Positions 53,696 through 63,715 of a stretch of 64,000 nucleotides of DNA are shown in pieces. The stretch is from Tessaracoccus oleiagri. GTDB lineage: Bacteria > Actinomycetota > Actinomycetes > Propionibacteriales > Propionibacteriaceae. The notes below the pieces were generated by a model, which worked only from the letters and a program-made list of their open reading frames with translations, had not been told where the DNA came from and did not search any database. Location of the stretch: contig NZ_FNGP01000001.1 in the NCBI RefSeq assembly GCF_900103275.1, forward strand, positions 992,001-1,056,000, given 5' to 3'. A program made the position numbers and the translations under genes. The stretch's first letter is position 1. Each line of letters begins with the position of its first letter.

Positions 53696-54369
53696 CCCGT
53701 ATCTTGATCATCGAGGACGAGGAGTCCTACCGCGAGGCGCTCACCTTCATGCTCGAGAAGGAGGGCTTCGACGTGGTGAGCGCCCCGGACGGCGCGGAGG
53801 GGCTCGCGGAGTTCGACAAACAGGGTGCCGACCTCGTGCTGCTCGACCTCATGATGCCGGGCATCCCCGGGCTCGAGGTCTGCAAACAGCTGCGTGCCAG
53901 GTCGAACGTCGCGATCGTGATGGTCACCGCACGTGACTCCGAGGTGGACAAGGTCGTGGGGCTGGAGCTGGGCGCCGACGACTACGTCACCAAGCCGTTC
54001 TCCCACCGTGAGCTCGTCGCCAGGGTCCGGGCCGTCCTGCGTCGGGGACAGGATCAGGAGCTGGTCCCCGACGTGGTCGAGGTGGGCGGTGTGCGCATCG
54101 ACGTCGAACGTCACCAGGTCTACGTCGATGGCGAGGAGGTGCGGTTCGCGCTGCGCGAGTTCGACCTGCTCGAGTTGCTGCTGCGCAACCCCGGCCGCGT
54201 CCTGACGCGCGGGCAGCTGATCGATCGCATCTGGGGCTCCGACTACGTGGGTGACACCAAGACCCTCGACGTGCACATCAAGCGGCTGCGCTCCAAGATC
54301 GAGCGCGACCCGTCGAACCCGGAGCGGCTCGTGACCGTCCGCGGGCTCGGCTACAAGTACGAGGGCTGA
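53692..54369 (+). CDS. regX3: Response regulator RegX3
   Basis: 225 aa OmpR-family regulator. Receiver with ILIIEDEESYREALTFML, phosphoacceptor in LVLLDLMMPGIPG and Lys in VTKPFSHRELVARVRAVL; winged helix with FALREFDLLELLLRNPGRVL and KTLDVHIKRLRSKIERDPSN. Binds PHO boxes in phosphate-starvation genes, probably including the one upstream of its own operon. ATGA overlap with senX3 gives coupling. Confidence 0.97.
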   Translation: MTRILIIEDEESYREALTFMLEKEGFDVVSAPDGAEGLAEFDKQGADLVLLDLMMPGIPGLEVCKQLRARSNVAIVMVTARDSEVDKVVGLELGADDYVTKPFSHRELVARVRAVLRRGQDQELVPDVVEVGGVRIDVERHQVYVDGEEVRFALREFDLLELLLRNPGRVLTRGQLIDRIWGSDYVGDTKTLDVHIKRLRSKIERDPSNPERLVTVRGLGYKYEG

Positions 54370-54384
54370 GGTCGGGGTTCCGCG

Positions 54385-54882
54385 TCAGCCCTCGACGGCG
54401 TCCGACCAGGCCTGGGCGTAGTCCTCGTGCTCGGCGCTGTAGACCGGCACCTTGAGCGAGAGGGGAGCGGCGCCCTCGAACTCGATCGTCACGTCCGCGA
54501 GGCGGCCGGGGGTGAGCTCGTCGTTGCTCACGACGAGGTCCGGGCCGCCCAGGGTGACGGCGCCGTTGATCGGGAGGTCGGCCGTGAAGTCGATGGAGTC
54601 CTCGGAGCCTGCGCTGCCGTCGGGGAGTTGGGGCGTGTAGCGGATGCCGGTGACCTTGGCGGGGTCGACGCTCGAGATCGCGCCGAGGAGCACGCCCTCG
54701 CCGGAGTCGTCGACCACGAACATGATGTTGCGTGCCTTCTGGAGGGCCTCGGTCTGCGCCTGCACGCCCGCGGCGGGCGGGGCCTCGGCGACCCAGCCGG
54801 TGGCGGTGCAACCGGACAGCAGCCCGACGGACACGATCGCAGCGACGGCGACGCCGCGGGCGCTGAACTTCCTAGCGGTCAT
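54385..54882 (-). CDS. LpqE-like lipoprotein
   Basis: 165 aa. Signal peptide with lipobox LSGC (C25). The mature domain (ALQKARNIMFVVDDSGEGVL, DLPINGAVTLGGPDLVVSND, TIEFEGAAPLSLKVPVYSAE) looks all-beta, similar to copper-chaperone-like lipoproteins. The position next to and divergent from carD matches mycobacterial lpqE. Function unknown. CGGAGGGTT stands before the ATG. Convergent with regX3, 15 nt apart. Confidence 0.82.
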   Translation of the reverse strand: MTARKFSARGVAVAAIVSVGLLSGCTATGWVAEAPPAAGVQAQTEALQKARNIMFVVDDSGEGVLLGAISSVDPAKVTGIRYTPQLPDGSAGSEDSIDFTADLPINGAVTLGGPDLVVSNDELTPGRLADVTIEFEGAAPLSLKVPVYSAEHEDYAQAWSDAVEG

Positions 54883-55038
54883 GCGAGAACAACCCTCCGT
54901 ATGTGTACGCGCGCCATCCTAACCAAAGAAGCCGCGGTTCGTCGCCTGCCTCGGGCGTCGTCCTCGACGGAGCAAGAATTGGCGGCAGCACTCAATCACA
55001 CCGGCGCTCCCGTTGTCCAACTGGCTCGCCGGGGAGCC

Positions 55039-55047
55039 TGATAGAAT
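55039..55047 (+). promoter_or_regulatory. carD promoter, extended -10
   Basis: TGATAGAAT is an extended -10 element; TTGTCC at 55013-55018 is too far (23 bp) for a normal -35. The start codon is 24 nt downstream after an AAAGGGG ribosome site. Confidence 0.55.
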
Positions 55048-55071
55048 GGTCTCAGAAAGGGGTCTTAACGT

Positions 55072-55557
55072 ATGACTTTCTCCATCGGTGAAACTGTGGT
55101 CTACCCGAATCACGGCACGGCCGTCATCGAGGACATCGAGAACCGCCAGATCAAGGGTGTGGACCGCATGTACCTGGTCCTCCGCATCATTGGTCAGAAC
55201 GACCTGGTAGTCCGTGTCCCCGCCCACAACCTCGATCTCGTCGGTGTCCGCGACGTCGTAGACCAGGAGGGCCTCGAGCGAGTGTTCGACATCCTCCGCG
55301 CGCAGCACACCGAGGAGCCCTCGAACTGGTCCCGCCGGTTCAAGGCCAACATGGAGAAGCTGCACTCCGGCAACGTGATCAAGGTGGCCGAGGTCGTCCG
55401 CGACCTGTGGCGCCGCGACCGTGACAAGGGACTCTCCGCGGGTGAGAAGCGCATGCTCACCAAGGCGCGCTCGATCCTCGTCGCGGAGATGGCGCTCGCC
55501 GAGAAGATCGACGACGAGAAGGCCGAAGTGATGCTCGACGAAGTCCTCGCCTCATAA
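55072..55557 (+). CDS. carD: RNA polymerase-binding transcription factor CarD
   Basis: 161 aa. N-terminal RNA-polymerase interaction domain ([40 protein letters not shown]) and a helical DNA-binding domain ([40 protein letters not shown]). Stabilises open complexes at ribosomal RNA and other promoters. Essential in mycobacteria. 1 nt before ispD, so probably cotranscribed with the isoprenoid genes, as in mycobacteria. Confidence 0.97.
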   Translation: MTFSIGETVVYPNHGTAVIEDIENRQIKGVDRMYLVLRIIGQNDLVVRVPAHNLDLVGVRDVVDQEGLERVFDILRAQHTEEPSNWSRRFKANMEKLHSGNVIKVAEVVRDLWRRDRDKGLSAGEKRMLTKARSILVAEMALAEKIDDEKAEVMLDEVLAS

Positions 55558-55558
55558 C

Positions 55559-56254
55559 GTGACAAGCGATTCCGCACCGGTCGCCGCCATTGTGGTGGCG
55601 GCCGGTTCTGGTTCCAGGCTGGGACACCCCATCCCCAAGGCGCTCGTCGAACTGTGCGGCGTCCCGATCGTGCGCCGCGCAGTCGATGCCCTCGTCGAGG
55701 GTGGCGTGCAGCGCGTCGTCGTCGTCGCCCCGGCGAGCCACCTCCACGAGTTCCGGACCATCCTCGACGGCGTGCCCGCGCCCCTGGTCGTGGTCCCCGG
55801 CGGCGTCGAACGACAGGACTCCGTGCGCCTCGGTCTCGACGCGCTGGGGGAGGCATCGGTCGTGCTCGTCCACGACGCGGCCCGCCCGCTCGTGCCGGCG
55901 CGCGTCGTCGGCGACGTCGTGCGCGCAGTCCGCGACGGTGCCCGCGCCGTCATCCCGGTGCTGCCGGTCGTGGACACCGTCCGCCGTGAGACGACCGGCG
56001 GGAGCAGCATCGTCGACCGCGACGAATTGCGCGCCGTGCAGACCCCGCAGGGGTTCGACGGTGCACTGTTGCGCGAGGCGCACCGCAACGCCGTCGAGTG
56101 TGCGCTCACCGTGACCGACGACGCGTCCGCCTGCGAGGCGCTGGGTGAACCCATCGCATTCGTTCCCGGCGACCGCGAGGCGCTGAAGATCACCGAACCG
56201 TTCGACCTGTTGGTCGCCGAGGCGATCGTCGGGGCAAGGAGGCAACGCACATGA
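55559..56254 (+). CDS. ispD: 2-C-methyl-D-erythritol 4-phosphate cytidylyltransferase
   Basis: 231 aa. Third step of the MEP isoprenoid pathway. CTP-binding [20 protein letters not shown], then [40 protein letters not shown] and [20 protein letters not shown] are family motifs. GTG start 1 nt after the carD stop; overlaps ispF by 4 nt. Confidence 0.97.
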   Translation: MTSDSAPVAAIVVAAGSGSRLGHPIPKALVELCGVPIVRRAVDALVEGGVQRVVVVAPASHLHEFRTILDGVPAPLVVVPGGVERQDSVRLGLDALGEASVVLVHDAARPLVPARVVGDVVRAVRDGARAVIPVLPVVDTVRRETTGGSSIVDRDELRAVQTPQGFDGALLREAHRNAVECALTVTDDASACEALGEPIAFVPGDREALKITEPFDLLVAEAIVGARRQRT

Positions 56255-56769
56255 TGGTGGGCATCGGCACCGACGTGCACCGGCTCGTCGAGGGTGGCGA
56301 GATGTGGCTCGCCGGGTTGCGCTTCCCGGAGTCGCCGGTGGGCCTTGAGGGGCACTCCGACGGCGACGTGGCCGCGCACGCCGCGTGCGACGCGCTCTTC
56401 TCCGCCGCCGGTCTGGGCGACATGGGCAGCAACTTCGGCACCAGCGAGCCGGAGTGGGCCGGCGCGAGCGGCGTCCGGTTCCTCGAGGAGGCCGCCCGCC
56501 GCGTCCGGGAGGCGGGCTACGACATCGTCAACGTGGCCGTGCAGGTCATCGGCAACCGGCCGAAGCTTTCGCCGCGCCGCACCGAGGCGGAGACCGTGAT
56601 GGGCCGGGCGCTCGGCGCCCGCGTGACGGTGTCGGCCACCACCACCGACGGGCTCGGCCTCACCGGCCGTGGCGAAGGTCTGGCGGCCATCGCCGTCGCG
56701 TCGCTCGTGACCATCGAGGGTGAAAGACTGGATCCGCCAATTCCCGACGAACAGCGAGGTGCGCGATGA
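56251..56769 (+). CDS. ispF: 2-C-methyl-D-erythritol 2,4-cyclodiphosphate synthase
   Basis: 172 aa. Fifth step of the MEP pathway, forms the cyclodiphosphate. Metal ligands in GIGTDVHRL (D8, H10) and [15 protein letters not shown] (includes the zinc His), then [20 protein letters not shown] and [20 protein letters not shown]. The C-terminus has ~15 residues beyond the usual end. Overlaps both neighbours by 4 nt. Confidence 0.97.
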   Translation: MMVGIGTDVHRLVEGGEMWLAGLRFPESPVGLEGHSDGDVAAHAACDALFSAAGLGDMGSNFGTSEPEWAGASGVRFLEEAARRVREAGYDIVNVAVQVIGNRPKLSPRRTEAETVMGRALGARVTVSATTTDGLGLTGRGEGLAAIAVASLVTIEGERLDPPIPDEQRGAR

Positions 56770-57635
56770 GCGGTCAGGACTACGGCCCCGGCGGCTACCC
56801 ACCGCCGGACGAGCACGGCTACGGCGGACGCGACCGCCCCGACCCGGGACCTCGCGACCCGCGCTACGACCAGTCGATGGGTGGGGTGCGGGGGGCCGGC
56901 GGCGACCACGGGCCTGCCGGTCTGCCGCCAGAACCGGCGCGTCGCGGCCCCTCGTCGGCGGCGATCGTCACGATCGTGGCGCTCGCGCTCGCGCTGATCA
57001 TCCTCGCGGTCTGGTGGTTCACCCGTGACGGCGGCCAGGACAACGCCGAGCCGGTTCCCGCGGCGACGACGAGCGCGCCCGCTGCCACGGAGGAGGCTTC
57101 CCCGACACCCTCGGAGGAGCCCACCACGGAGGCCGCCACCTCCGAGGCGACCGACTCCGAGCCGGTCGAGAGCGAGGCGCCGTCCGACGAGGTGACCTCC
57201 GGTGACGACGAGGCCAGTCCTGCGCCGGCGCCGGTGCCGTCCGCGCCCAGCGTCGACCCCGGTGACGACTTCAACGTCGAGGAGTACGAGATCCTCCCCG
57301 ACACACTTCCCCCGACCGTCGGGGACTGGCAGCACACGATGGTGGGCGGCTTCGACGCCTACGTCCGGCCCGACAACGCCTACGTGATGGTGGCCGGGCA
57401 GGGCACGGACGAGGCGCAGGTCGACGGCTTCCGCCAGATGATGGCCGACGTCCGCGAGTTCGAGGGCGGGTTCTGCGGGACGTTGGAGGACGACGGCGTC
57501 GGCTCCTTCGACCAGTGCTACTTCCGGCCGGGCAAGGCGCCCGACCGCTTCTACAACGTCATGAGCGCGGGCGAGCCGCCCGCCACGCTCGACGAACTGC
57601 AGGAGATCGCGGAGGCCATCGCCAGCTTCGAGTGA
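56766..57635 (+). CDS. Single-pass membrane protein with acidic linker, unknown
   Basis: 289 aa. Gly/Pro/Tyr-rich cytoplasmic start ([20 protein letters not shown]), one membrane helix ([20 protein letters not shown], about residues 65-85), a ~85-residue Thr/Ser/Glu/Pro linker likely to cross the wall, and a ~110-residue outer domain ([40 protein letters not shown]) with two Cys that may pair. No domain recognised. Overlaps ispF by 4 nt, so it is made with the isoprenoid enzymes, but nothing shows a shared role. Confidence 0.82.
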   Translation: MSGQDYGPGGYPPPDEHGYGGRDRPDPGPRDPRYDQSMGGVRGAGGDHGPAGLPPEPARRGPSSAAIVTIVALALALIILAVWWFTRDGGQDNAEPVPAATTSAPAATEEASPTPSEEPTTEAATSEATDSEPVESEAPSDEVTSGDDEASPAPAPVPSAPSVDPGDDFNVEEYEILPDTLPPTVGDWQHTMVGGFDAYVRPDNAYVMVAGQGTDEAQVDGFRQMMADVREFEGGFCGTLEDDGVGSFDQCYFRPGKAPDRFYNVMSAGEPPATLDELQEIAEAIASFE

Positions 57636-57647
57636 TCCCCCGCGAAC

Positions 57648-57696
57648 CACGAATGGCTCGGGCCCGGTCGTCGTGACCGGGCCCGAGCCATTCGTG
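57648..57696. terminator. Strong bidirectional hairpin terminator
   Basis: A perfect 22-bp stem with a 5-nt loop (left arm begins CACGAATGGCTCGGG) between the convergent membrane-protein and glyA genes, 12 nt from each. Confidence 0.88.
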
Positions 57697-57708
57697 CGTC
57701 GTCGTCGA

Positions 57709-59145
57709 TCAGATGTCGAAGCCGGGGTAGAGGGGGCGCTGCCCGAGGAGCCGCTCGGCCTCGTCGAGCGAGTGCTGGCGGGCCTCGTCGGAGAGGTCGT
57801 ACTTGGCCTTGCTCGGCTCGCCCTTGCTCGTCGTGGTGGGCTTGGTGGACTTCAGCACGCCGGCGATCATCTCCGCCACCGCGTCCATGTCGGAGGTGGT
57901 GAAGCCGCGGGACGTGAGCGCCGGGGTGCCGAGGCGGACGCCGGTGGTGTACCAGGCGCCGTTCGGATCGTTCGGGACCGAGTTGCGGTTGGTGACGATC
58001 CCCGACTCGAGGAGCGCGGCCTCGGCCTGGCGGCCGGTGAGCCCGAAGTCGCGCACGTCCATGAGGACGATGTGGTTGTCGGTGCCGCCCGTGACGAGCC
58101 GGACACCGCGGCGCAGCAGGCCCTCGGCGAGCGCCTTCGCGTTGGCCGCGACGTTGGCCGCGTACGTGCGGAACTCCTCGGTGCGGGCCTCGGCCAGCGC
58201 GACGGCCTTCGCCGCCATCACGTGCGACAGCGGGCCGCCGAGCACGAGCGGGCAGCCGCGGTCGATGTCGGCCGCGTAGTCCTTGGTGGCCAGGATCATG
58301 CCGCCGCGGGGGCCGCGCAGGGACTTGTGGGTGGTCGTCGTGACGACGTGCGCGTGGGGCACGGGGTCCTCGTCGCCCGTGAACACCTTGCCCGCGACGA
58401 GCCCGGCGAAGTGGGCCATGTCGACCATCAGGACCGCGCCGACCTCGTCGGCGATCTCGCGCATCTTGGCGAAGTTCACGCGGCGCGGGTACGCGGAGTA
58501 GCCGGCGACGAGCACGAGCGGCTTGAACTCGCGGACCTGCTGCGCGACGACGTCGTAGTCGAGCAGTTGGGTCTCGGGATCGGTGCCGTAGGCGCGCTGG
58601 TGGAACATCTTGCCGGAGATGTTGGGGCGGAAGCCGTGCGTGAGGTGGCCGCCCGCGTCGAGGCTCATGCCCATGAGGCGCTGCTCGCCGAACCGCTTGC
58701 GCAGCGTCTCCCAGTCGGCCTCGCTGAGGTCGTTGACGGTGCGGGCGCCGAACTCCTCGAGCGCGGGCGACTCGACGTGGTGGGCGAGGATCGACCAGTA
58801 GGCGGTGACGTTCGCGTCGATGCCGGAGTGCGGCTGCACGTAGGCGTACTCGGCGCCGAACAGCTCGCGGGCGTGCTCGGCGGCGACGGACTCGACGGTG
58901 TCGACGTTCTGGCAGCCGGCGTAGAAGCGGTGCCCGACGGTGCCCTCGGCGTACTTGTCGCTCAGCCAGGTGCCCATCGTCGCCAGCACCGGGAGGCTGG
59001 CGTAGTTCTCGGACGCGATCAGCTTCAGCGACGCGCGCTGGTCGGTGAGTTCCTGGCGCGTGGCGGCTGCGATCCTGGGTTCGACCTTCTCCACCATGTC
59101 GAGCAGGGTCTTGTACGCATCCGATACGGCGTTGAGCTGGCTCAC
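57709..59145 (-). CDS. glyA: Serine hydroxymethyltransferase
   Basis: 478 aa. PLP enzyme exchanging serine and glycine with tetrahydrofolate. Landmarks: [53 protein letters not shown] and the PLP lysine in [15 protein letters not shown], then [13 protein letters not shown] and [11 protein letters not shown]. It is about 50 residues longer than common bacterial GlyA because of an inserted segment ([20 protein letters not shown]), a known long variant. The GTG start follows GAAGGAGC. Confidence 0.96.
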   Translation of the reverse strand: MSQLNAVSDAYKTLLDMVEKVEPRIAAATRQELTDQRASLKLIASENYASLPVLATMGTWLSDKYAEGTVGHRFYAGCQNVDTVESVAAEHARELFGAEYAYVQPHSGIDANVTAYWSILAHHVESPALEEFGARTVNDLSEADWETLRKRFGEQRLMGMSLDAGGHLTHGFRPNISGKMFHQRAYGTDPETQLLDYDVVAQQVREFKPLVLVAGYSAYPRRVNFAKMREIADEVGAVLMVDMAHFAGLVAGKVFTGDEDPVPHAHVVTTTTHKSLRGPRGGMILATKDYAADIDRGCPLVLGGPLSHVMAAKAVALAEARTEEFRTYAANVAANAKALAEGLLRRGVRLVTGGTDNHIVLMDVRDFGLTGRQAEAALLESGIVTNRNSVPNDPNGAWYTTGVRLGTPALTSRGFTTSDMDAVAEMIAGVLKSTKPTTTSKGEPSKAKYDLSDEARQHSLDEAERLLGQRPLYPGFDI

Positions 59146-59227
59146 GGGGGCTCCTTCGGTGTCTGGGTGGGTACCAATCTAGTCCCGGCGGGCGGAGACG
59201 ACCACTTCCGTGGACCGCCGTGGTCAC

Positions 59228-59233
59228 TACCCT
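59228..59233 (+). promoter_or_regulatory. -10 element of the following lipoprotein gene, leaderless start
   Basis: TACCCT, 7 nt before a GTG start codon, with no ribosome site. Confidence 0.45.
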
Positions 59234-59240
59234 TTGCGGC

Positions 59241-60383
59241 GTGAAGTGCTCCAGGCGTGCGGTGTTGACGATGGCAGGGCTGCCCATCCTCGCGGGCTGC
59301 GGCGGACCCGTCGACTTCACCCCCGCGGCGCACCGCTCGCCGGAGCAGGAACGCAGCTCCGCCCCGGAGGAGGTGGAGGTGGAGTCGTCCTTCTTCGGGC
59401 GCTCCACCGACGGCCGCCACGTGGCGCTGCCCGGCGCGGCACCGTCGGGCCTCGTCTTCTCGACCCCCCACCTGGACGGACGGATCGGGGAGATCTACAG
59501 CGGGCAGGTGCTGCCGTACGACGTGGCGACGCACCTGGACCGGATGAACCCCCTCCGTGCGCCCGAGGGCCACCGCTTCGTCGCGTTCACGGCTCGCGCG
59601 GGCCGGCCGGCGTTCGAGGAGGACGTCGAGCACCCCGTCGAGGCGTTCCTCGAGGTCGACGGGTCGCCGCTGCCCCTGCGCAACCTGTTCGGTGGCTACT
59701 CGCGGGGCGCGTACGGCGTCGACTGGGAGCTCATCGTCGCCTGCGTGCGTGACGGCGGCCGCGTCGTGTTGGGGGTCACCGACGAGGGCAGGACGGTCCG
59801 CGTCGACCTCACCGCGGGCACGGCGGTCGACGACGACGCGTGGGCGGCGAACGAGGGCTTCCGGGAGCGGCGCGTCGTGGCGTTCGAGCCCGGCAGCGCG
59901 ACGTACGAGCGCGCCTTCACGACGGCGCCGCCCGAGGGCATCGAGCGGGAGACCGGCGAACTGGAGCTGGGATTGGCCCCCGACAACGCGTTCCTCGCGC
60001 CCTGGAACCCGGTGCACGGCTGGGCGCCCGTCGGCCGGATGTGGCTGACCATCCCCATGCACGCGACGGTGGCGTTCAGGGAACTTCCGGCCGTGGTGGA
60101 GCTCGACCTCCAGGCCTCGTTCGAGTACCGCTCGGCGACGGGGGAGCCCGCCCCGCTCGTCGCGCCGCTGACCGTGTCGACCGAGGAGGTGCGCCGCCAG
60201 CGGGCGGACATCATCCCGACCTTCGAGGTGGACGGCTGGGAGGACGCCGCGACGCTGACGTTCGACGCCGTGGGTCGCGCGACGGTTCAGTACACAGAGC
60301 TTCAAGTCCCCGCCACACTCACCGGCGGCAGCACCCCGGTGCGGTTCGCCTTGACGCTCAGCGACGGCCCCGACCGCTTCTGA
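59241..60383 (+). CDS. Secreted lipoprotein, unknown function
   Basis: 380 aa. Short N-terminus CSRRAVLTMAGLPILAGC has a twin-Arg before the hydrophobic stretch and a lipobox ending at C20, so export may be by the Tat route. The mature protein looks mainly beta (GRIGEIYSGQVLPYDVATHL, HRFVAFTARAGRPAFEEDVE, VELDLQASFEYRSATGEPAP) with two similar halves possibly repeated. No family recognised. The GTG at 59241 was chosen because it gives the clean lipobox and sits 7 nt after a -10. Confidence 0.78.
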   Translation: MKCSRRAVLTMAGLPILAGCGGPVDFTPAAHRSPEQERSSAPEEVEVESSFFGRSTDGRHVALPGAAPSGLVFSTPHLDGRIGEIYSGQVLPYDVATHLDRMNPLRAPEGHRFVAFTARAGRPAFEEDVEHPVEAFLEVDGSPLPLRNLFGGYSRGAYGVDWELIVACVRDGGRVVLGVTDEGRTVRVDLTAGTAVDDDAWAANEGFRERRVVAFEPGSATYERAFTTAPPEGIERETGELELGLAPDNAFLAPWNPVHGWAPVGRMWLTIPMHATVAFRELPAVVELDLQASFEYRSATGEPAPLVAPLTVSTEEVRRQRADIIPTFEVDGWEDAATLTFDAVGRATVQYTELQVPATLTGGSTPVRFALTLSDGPDRF

Positions 60384-60453
60384 CCGTGCCGGTGCGCCGA
60401 TCCCTGTGGCCGTGAGCCGGGCGGCCCTTCGAGACGGGCGCTTCGCGCCTTCC

Positions 60454-61410
60454 TCAGGGACCGGGGTTGGGTGGCTGGCGCTGGAGGCTCGCCTCGTAGA
60501 GGGCGATGGAGGCCGCGACAGAGGCGTTGAGGGACTCGACCTCCGAGACGATCGGGATCGAGATCAACGCGTCGCAGTGCTCGCGCACCAGCCGGGAGAG
60601 GCCCTCGTCCTCGGAGCCCACGACGATGACCAGCGGCCCGTCGGCGCCCGGGGTGGCACCCACCGTCGTCTCCGCGTCACCGGCGAGGCCGACGATCGTG
60701 TACCCCATCTTGGACGCCTGCTCGAGCGCGCGGTTGAGGTTCTTCGCCATCGCGACGGGGACGCGCGCGGCGGCACCGGCGGAGGTCTTCCAAGCGGCCG
60801 CGGTCATCGAGGCCGAGCGCCGCTCGGGGATGATCACGCCCGAGGCGCCGAAGCCCGCGGCGGAGCGGATGATCGCGCCCAGGTTGCGCGGGTCGGTGAT
60901 CCCGTCACAGGCGATGAACACGGCGTTGGTGTCGACGCCGTCGGCGAAGAGGTCCTCGGGCAGGGCGTACTCGTAGCTCGGCAGCTGGAGGGCGACGCCC
61001 TGGTGCACGAGCCCGCCGGTCACCCGGTCGAGCTCCGCGCGCGGCACCTGCAGCAGCGGCACGGACCGCTCGGCCGCGAACTTCAGGATGTCGCGCAGGC
61101 GGTCGTCGCGCTCCGCGCCCTCGGCGAGGTAGACCTGCTTGACCGGCATGCCGGCGGTCATCGCCTCGAACACGGGGTTGCGGCCCACCACCCAGTCCGC
61201 GCCCGCCTTCTCGCGGGGAGCCCGACGGGGACGCCCGGCCTGGCGCTTCTGCGCCTCCTGCTTCGCCTTGTAGGCCTTGTGGTAGACGCGGTCCTCGGCC
61301 TTCGGGGTCGGTCCGCGGCCCTCGAGGGAGCGCCGGATGCGCCCGCCCGATCCCGCGGCCTTGCCTCGGCCCTTGCTGCCCGCACCACGTCGGGAGGAAT
61401 TTCCGGCCAT
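60454..61410 (-). CDS. rlmB: 23S rRNA 2'-O-methyltransferase, TrmH/RlmB type
   Basis: 318 aa. A basic N-terminal extension (~75 residues, Arg/Lys/Gly-rich) precedes the substrate-binding domain (WVVGRNPVFEAMTAGMPVKQ) and the SPOUT knot: CDGITDPRNLGAIIRSAAGF, GVIIPERRSASMTAAAWKTS, VIVVGSEDEGLSRLVREHCD and EVESLNASVAASIALYEA. Methylates ribosomal RNA. The start overlaps the cysS stop (TGATG), so they are coupled, as in many actinobacteria. Confidence 0.95.
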   Translation of the reverse strand: MAGNSSRRGAGSKGRGKAAGSGGRIRRSLEGRGPTPKAEDRVYHKAYKAKQEAQKRQAGRPRRAPREKAGADWVVGRNPVFEAMTAGMPVKQVYLAEGAERDDRLRDILKFAAERSVPLLQVPRAELDRVTGGLVHQGVALQLPSYEYALPEDLFADGVDTNAVFIACDGITDPRNLGAIIRSAAGFGASGVIIPERRSASMTAAAWKTSAGAAARVPVAMAKNLNRALEQASKMGYTIVGLAGDAETTVGATPGADGPLVIVVGSEDEGLSRLVREHCDALISIPIVSEVESLNASVAASIALYEASLQRQPPNPGP

Positions 61411-62849
61411 CAGTTCACGCTCCATCTTGCGCCGTCGGGGGTGTCGGTGATCGTGAGGCCGGCGCCGGCCAAAGTGTCGCGGATCGCGTCGGCCGCGGCC
61501 CAGTCCTTGGCGCGGCGCGCCTCTGCGCGCTGCTCCAGCAACGCACCGACGAGCTTGTCCACCACCGGTGTCAGGTCGTCGACGGCGGATTGCGCCGCCC
61601 ACTCCGGCGCACCGGGATTCAGCCCGAACACGTCGAGCATGCTCGTCACCGCGAAGTAGTGGCGGCGGATCTGCTCCTGGTCGCCGCCGGCCAGGGCCTG
61701 GTTGCCGGCGCGGATCGCCTCGAACAGGACCGCCACCGCACCGGGGGTCCCGAGATCGTCGTCCATCGCGGCGGCGAACGCCTGCCAGTGGGGGAGGTCC
61801 ATGAGTGCGTCGCCTCGGGAGCCCTCGGCGACTTGCTCCGACGCGCGGTCAAGGAACGAGTCGATGCGGCCGATCGCCCGCTCGGCCTCCTCCAGGGAAC
61901 CGCGGGTGGCGTCGTCGCCGGGGGAGAACTCGATCGTGGAGCGGTAGTGCGGGGCCAGCAGGAAGTAGCGCACGGCACGCGGGTCGTAGGTCTTCGTGAC
62001 CTCGCTGACCTTCGCCGTGTTGCCCAGCGACTTGCTCATCTTCTCGCCCGACATCGTCACCCAGGCGTTGTGCATCCAGTACGTCGCGAAGGGGCGGCCG
62101 GCGGCGCGCGACTGCGCGAGCTCGTTCTCGTGGTGCGGGAAGCGGAGGTCGATCCCGCCGCCGTGGATGTCGAACGCGTCGCCCAAGTACTTGCCGGCCA
62201 TCGCGGAGCACTCGATGTGCCAGCCCGGGCGGCCACGGCCCCAGGGCGACGGCCACGACGCCGTCTCGGGCTCGCCCGGCTTGTGGCCCTTCCAGAGCGC
62301 GAAGTCGCGGGGGTCCCGCTTGCCGCGCGGGTCGGCGTCCTCGGCCGGCGCCATCTCGTCGATCTTCTGGCCGCTGAGCTCTCCGTACGCGGGCCAGGAC
62401 TGCACGTCGAAGTACACGTCACCGGAGCCGTCGGCGGCCGGGTAGGCGTGGCCGCGCTTGATGAGCGTCGCGATGAGCTCCACCATCTCGGGGACGTGGC
62501 CGGTGGCGCGCGGCTCGTAGCTCGGCGGCAGGCAGCCGAGCGACGCGTAGGCCTCGTGCAGTTCGCGCTCGAACGTGTAGGCGTGCTCGAACCACTCGAC
62601 CCCACGTTCGGCGGACTTGGCGAGGATCTTGTCGTCGATGTCGGTGACGTTCGCCACCACCCGCACCTGGTAGCCCGAGTGCTCGAGCCACCGTCGCAGC
62701 ACGTCGAACACGACCTCCTTGCGGATGTGGCCGAGGTGGGGCGACGACTGCACGGTCAGCCCGCAGTGGTAGATCGACACGCGGCCCTCTTCGAGGGTCA
62801 CGAGGTCGCGCACCGTGCGGGTCGCGGAGTCATACAGCCTGAACGTCAC
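61410..62849 (-). CDS. cysS: Cysteinyl-tRNA synthetase
   Basis: 479 aa class I synthetase. Zinc Cys in [20 protein letters not shown] with the HIGH-like [19 protein letters not shown] and [14 protein letters not shown] carry the other zinc ligands; KMSKS is intact in [15 protein letters not shown]-terminal anticodon domain [23 protein letters not shown] start 6 nt after a minus-strand TAGACT, so probably leaderless. Confidence 0.97.
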   Translation of the reverse strand: MTFRLYDSATRTVRDLVTLEEGRVSIYHCGLTVQSSPHLGHIRKEVVFDVLRRWLEHSGYQVRVVANVTDIDDKILAKSAERGVEWFEHAYTFERELHEAYASLGCLPPSYEPRATGHVPEMVELIATLIKRGHAYPAADGSGDVYFDVQSWPAYGELSGQKIDEMAPAEDADPRGKRDPRDFALWKGHKPGEPETASWPSPWGRGRPGWHIECSAMAGKYLGDAFDIHGGGIDLRFPHHENELAQSRAAGRPFATYWMHNAWVTMSGEKMSKSLGNTAKVSEVTKTYDPRAVRYFLLAPHYRSTIEFSPGDDATRGSLEEAERAIGRIDSFLDRASEQVAEGSRGDALMDLPHWQAFAAAMDDDLGTPGAVAVLFEAIRAGNQALAGGDQEQIRRHYFAVTSMLDVFGLNPGAPEWAAQSAVDDLTPVVDKLVGALLEQRAEARRAKDWAAADAIRDTLAGAGLTITDTPDGARWSVN

Positions 62850-62855
62850 CCGGTC

Positions 62856-62861
62856 AGTCTA
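62856..62861 (-). promoter_or_regulatory. -10 element of cysS, leaderless start
   Basis: Minus-strand TAGACT followed by 6 nt and the GTG start codon. Confidence 0.5.
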
Positions 62862-62953
62862 TTGGAGAGCGCCCCGCGCCGCTGGACGGCCTCTCCGGGC
62901 ACCGTCCTGCAACTTCTCGGAATGTTTTGGCCGTCTCGGGCATTGTTGAAGAT

Positions 62954-63673
62954 GTGAGTATTGACGTGCAGATCTGGTCCGACATCGCGTGTCCCTGGTG
63001 CTACATCGGCAAGCGCAGGTTCGAGAAGGCCCTCGACGGGTTCGCGCACCGGGACGCCGTGAACGTGACCTGGCGCAGCTACCAGCTCGACCCGAGCCTC
63101 CCGGAGCACGACCACCGCGCCGAGGCCGAGTACCTGTCCGAGGTCAAGGGCATGCCCCGGGCGCAGGTCGGCGAGATGCTGGCCCACGTGAAGGAGCAGG
63201 CCGCCGGCGAGGGGCTCGACTACGACTTCGACAGCCTCGTCGTCGCCAACTCCCGTAAGGCACACCGCCTCCTCCACGCGGCGAAGCAGGCCGACGCGGC
63301 CGACGGCGGCACCCGCGCCGGCCGGCTCAAGGAGGCCCTCCTGGAGGGCCACTTCGTCGAGGGCAAGCACATCGGCGACGATGACACCCTCGTCGCGCTC
63401 GGCACGGCCGCCGGCCTGGACGAGGCGACCGCGCGCGACGCCCTCGCCTCCGAGGAACTCGACGCTCGCGTCGAGCAGGACATCCTGGAGGGCCACCAGA
63501 TCGGGGTGCGCGGCGTCCCGTTCTTCGTCTTCGAGAACAAGTACGGCGTCTCGGGCGCCCAGCCGCCGGAGCTGTTCGCACAGGCGCTCGAGACCGTCTG
63601 GTCGGAGAAGCAGCCCAGCCTCATCACGCTGGACGGCGGTTCGGGCGAGGCCTGCGGCCCCGACGGCTGCTGA
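62954..63673 (+). CDS. DsbA-family oxidoreductase (FrnE-like)
   Basis: 239 aa, no signal peptide, so cytoplasmic. Thioredoxin-fold active site WSDIACPWCYIGKRRFEKAL (C13, C16), an inserted helical domain, and the cis-Pro loop GVRGVPFFVFENKYGVSGAQ. Related to FrnE proteins, which act as disulfide isomerases under oxidative stress. It ends in a Cys pair (GEACGPDGC). GTG start fits the family N-terminus. Divergent from cysS. Confidence 0.93.
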   Translation: MSIDVQIWSDIACPWCYIGKRRFEKALDGFAHRDAVNVTWRSYQLDPSLPEHDHRAEAEYLSEVKGMPRAQVGEMLAHVKEQAAGEGLDYDFDSLVVANSRKAHRLLHAAKQADAADGGTRAGRLKEALLEGHFVEGKHIGDDDTLVALGTAAGLDEATARDALASEELDARVEQDILEGHQIGVRGVPFFVFENKYGVSGAQPPELFAQALETVWSEKQPSLITLDGGSGEACGPDGC

Positions 63674-63703
63674 CCGGCTCTGGCGCCGCGCCCCGAGCGG
63701 GGG

Positions 63704-63709
63704 CAGACT
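63704..63709 (+). promoter_or_regulatory. Possible -10 of the methyltransferase gene
   Basis: CAGACT, 6 nt before the ATG, without a ribosome site. Weak match. Confidence 0.3.
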
Positions 63710-63715
63710 GGCGCC

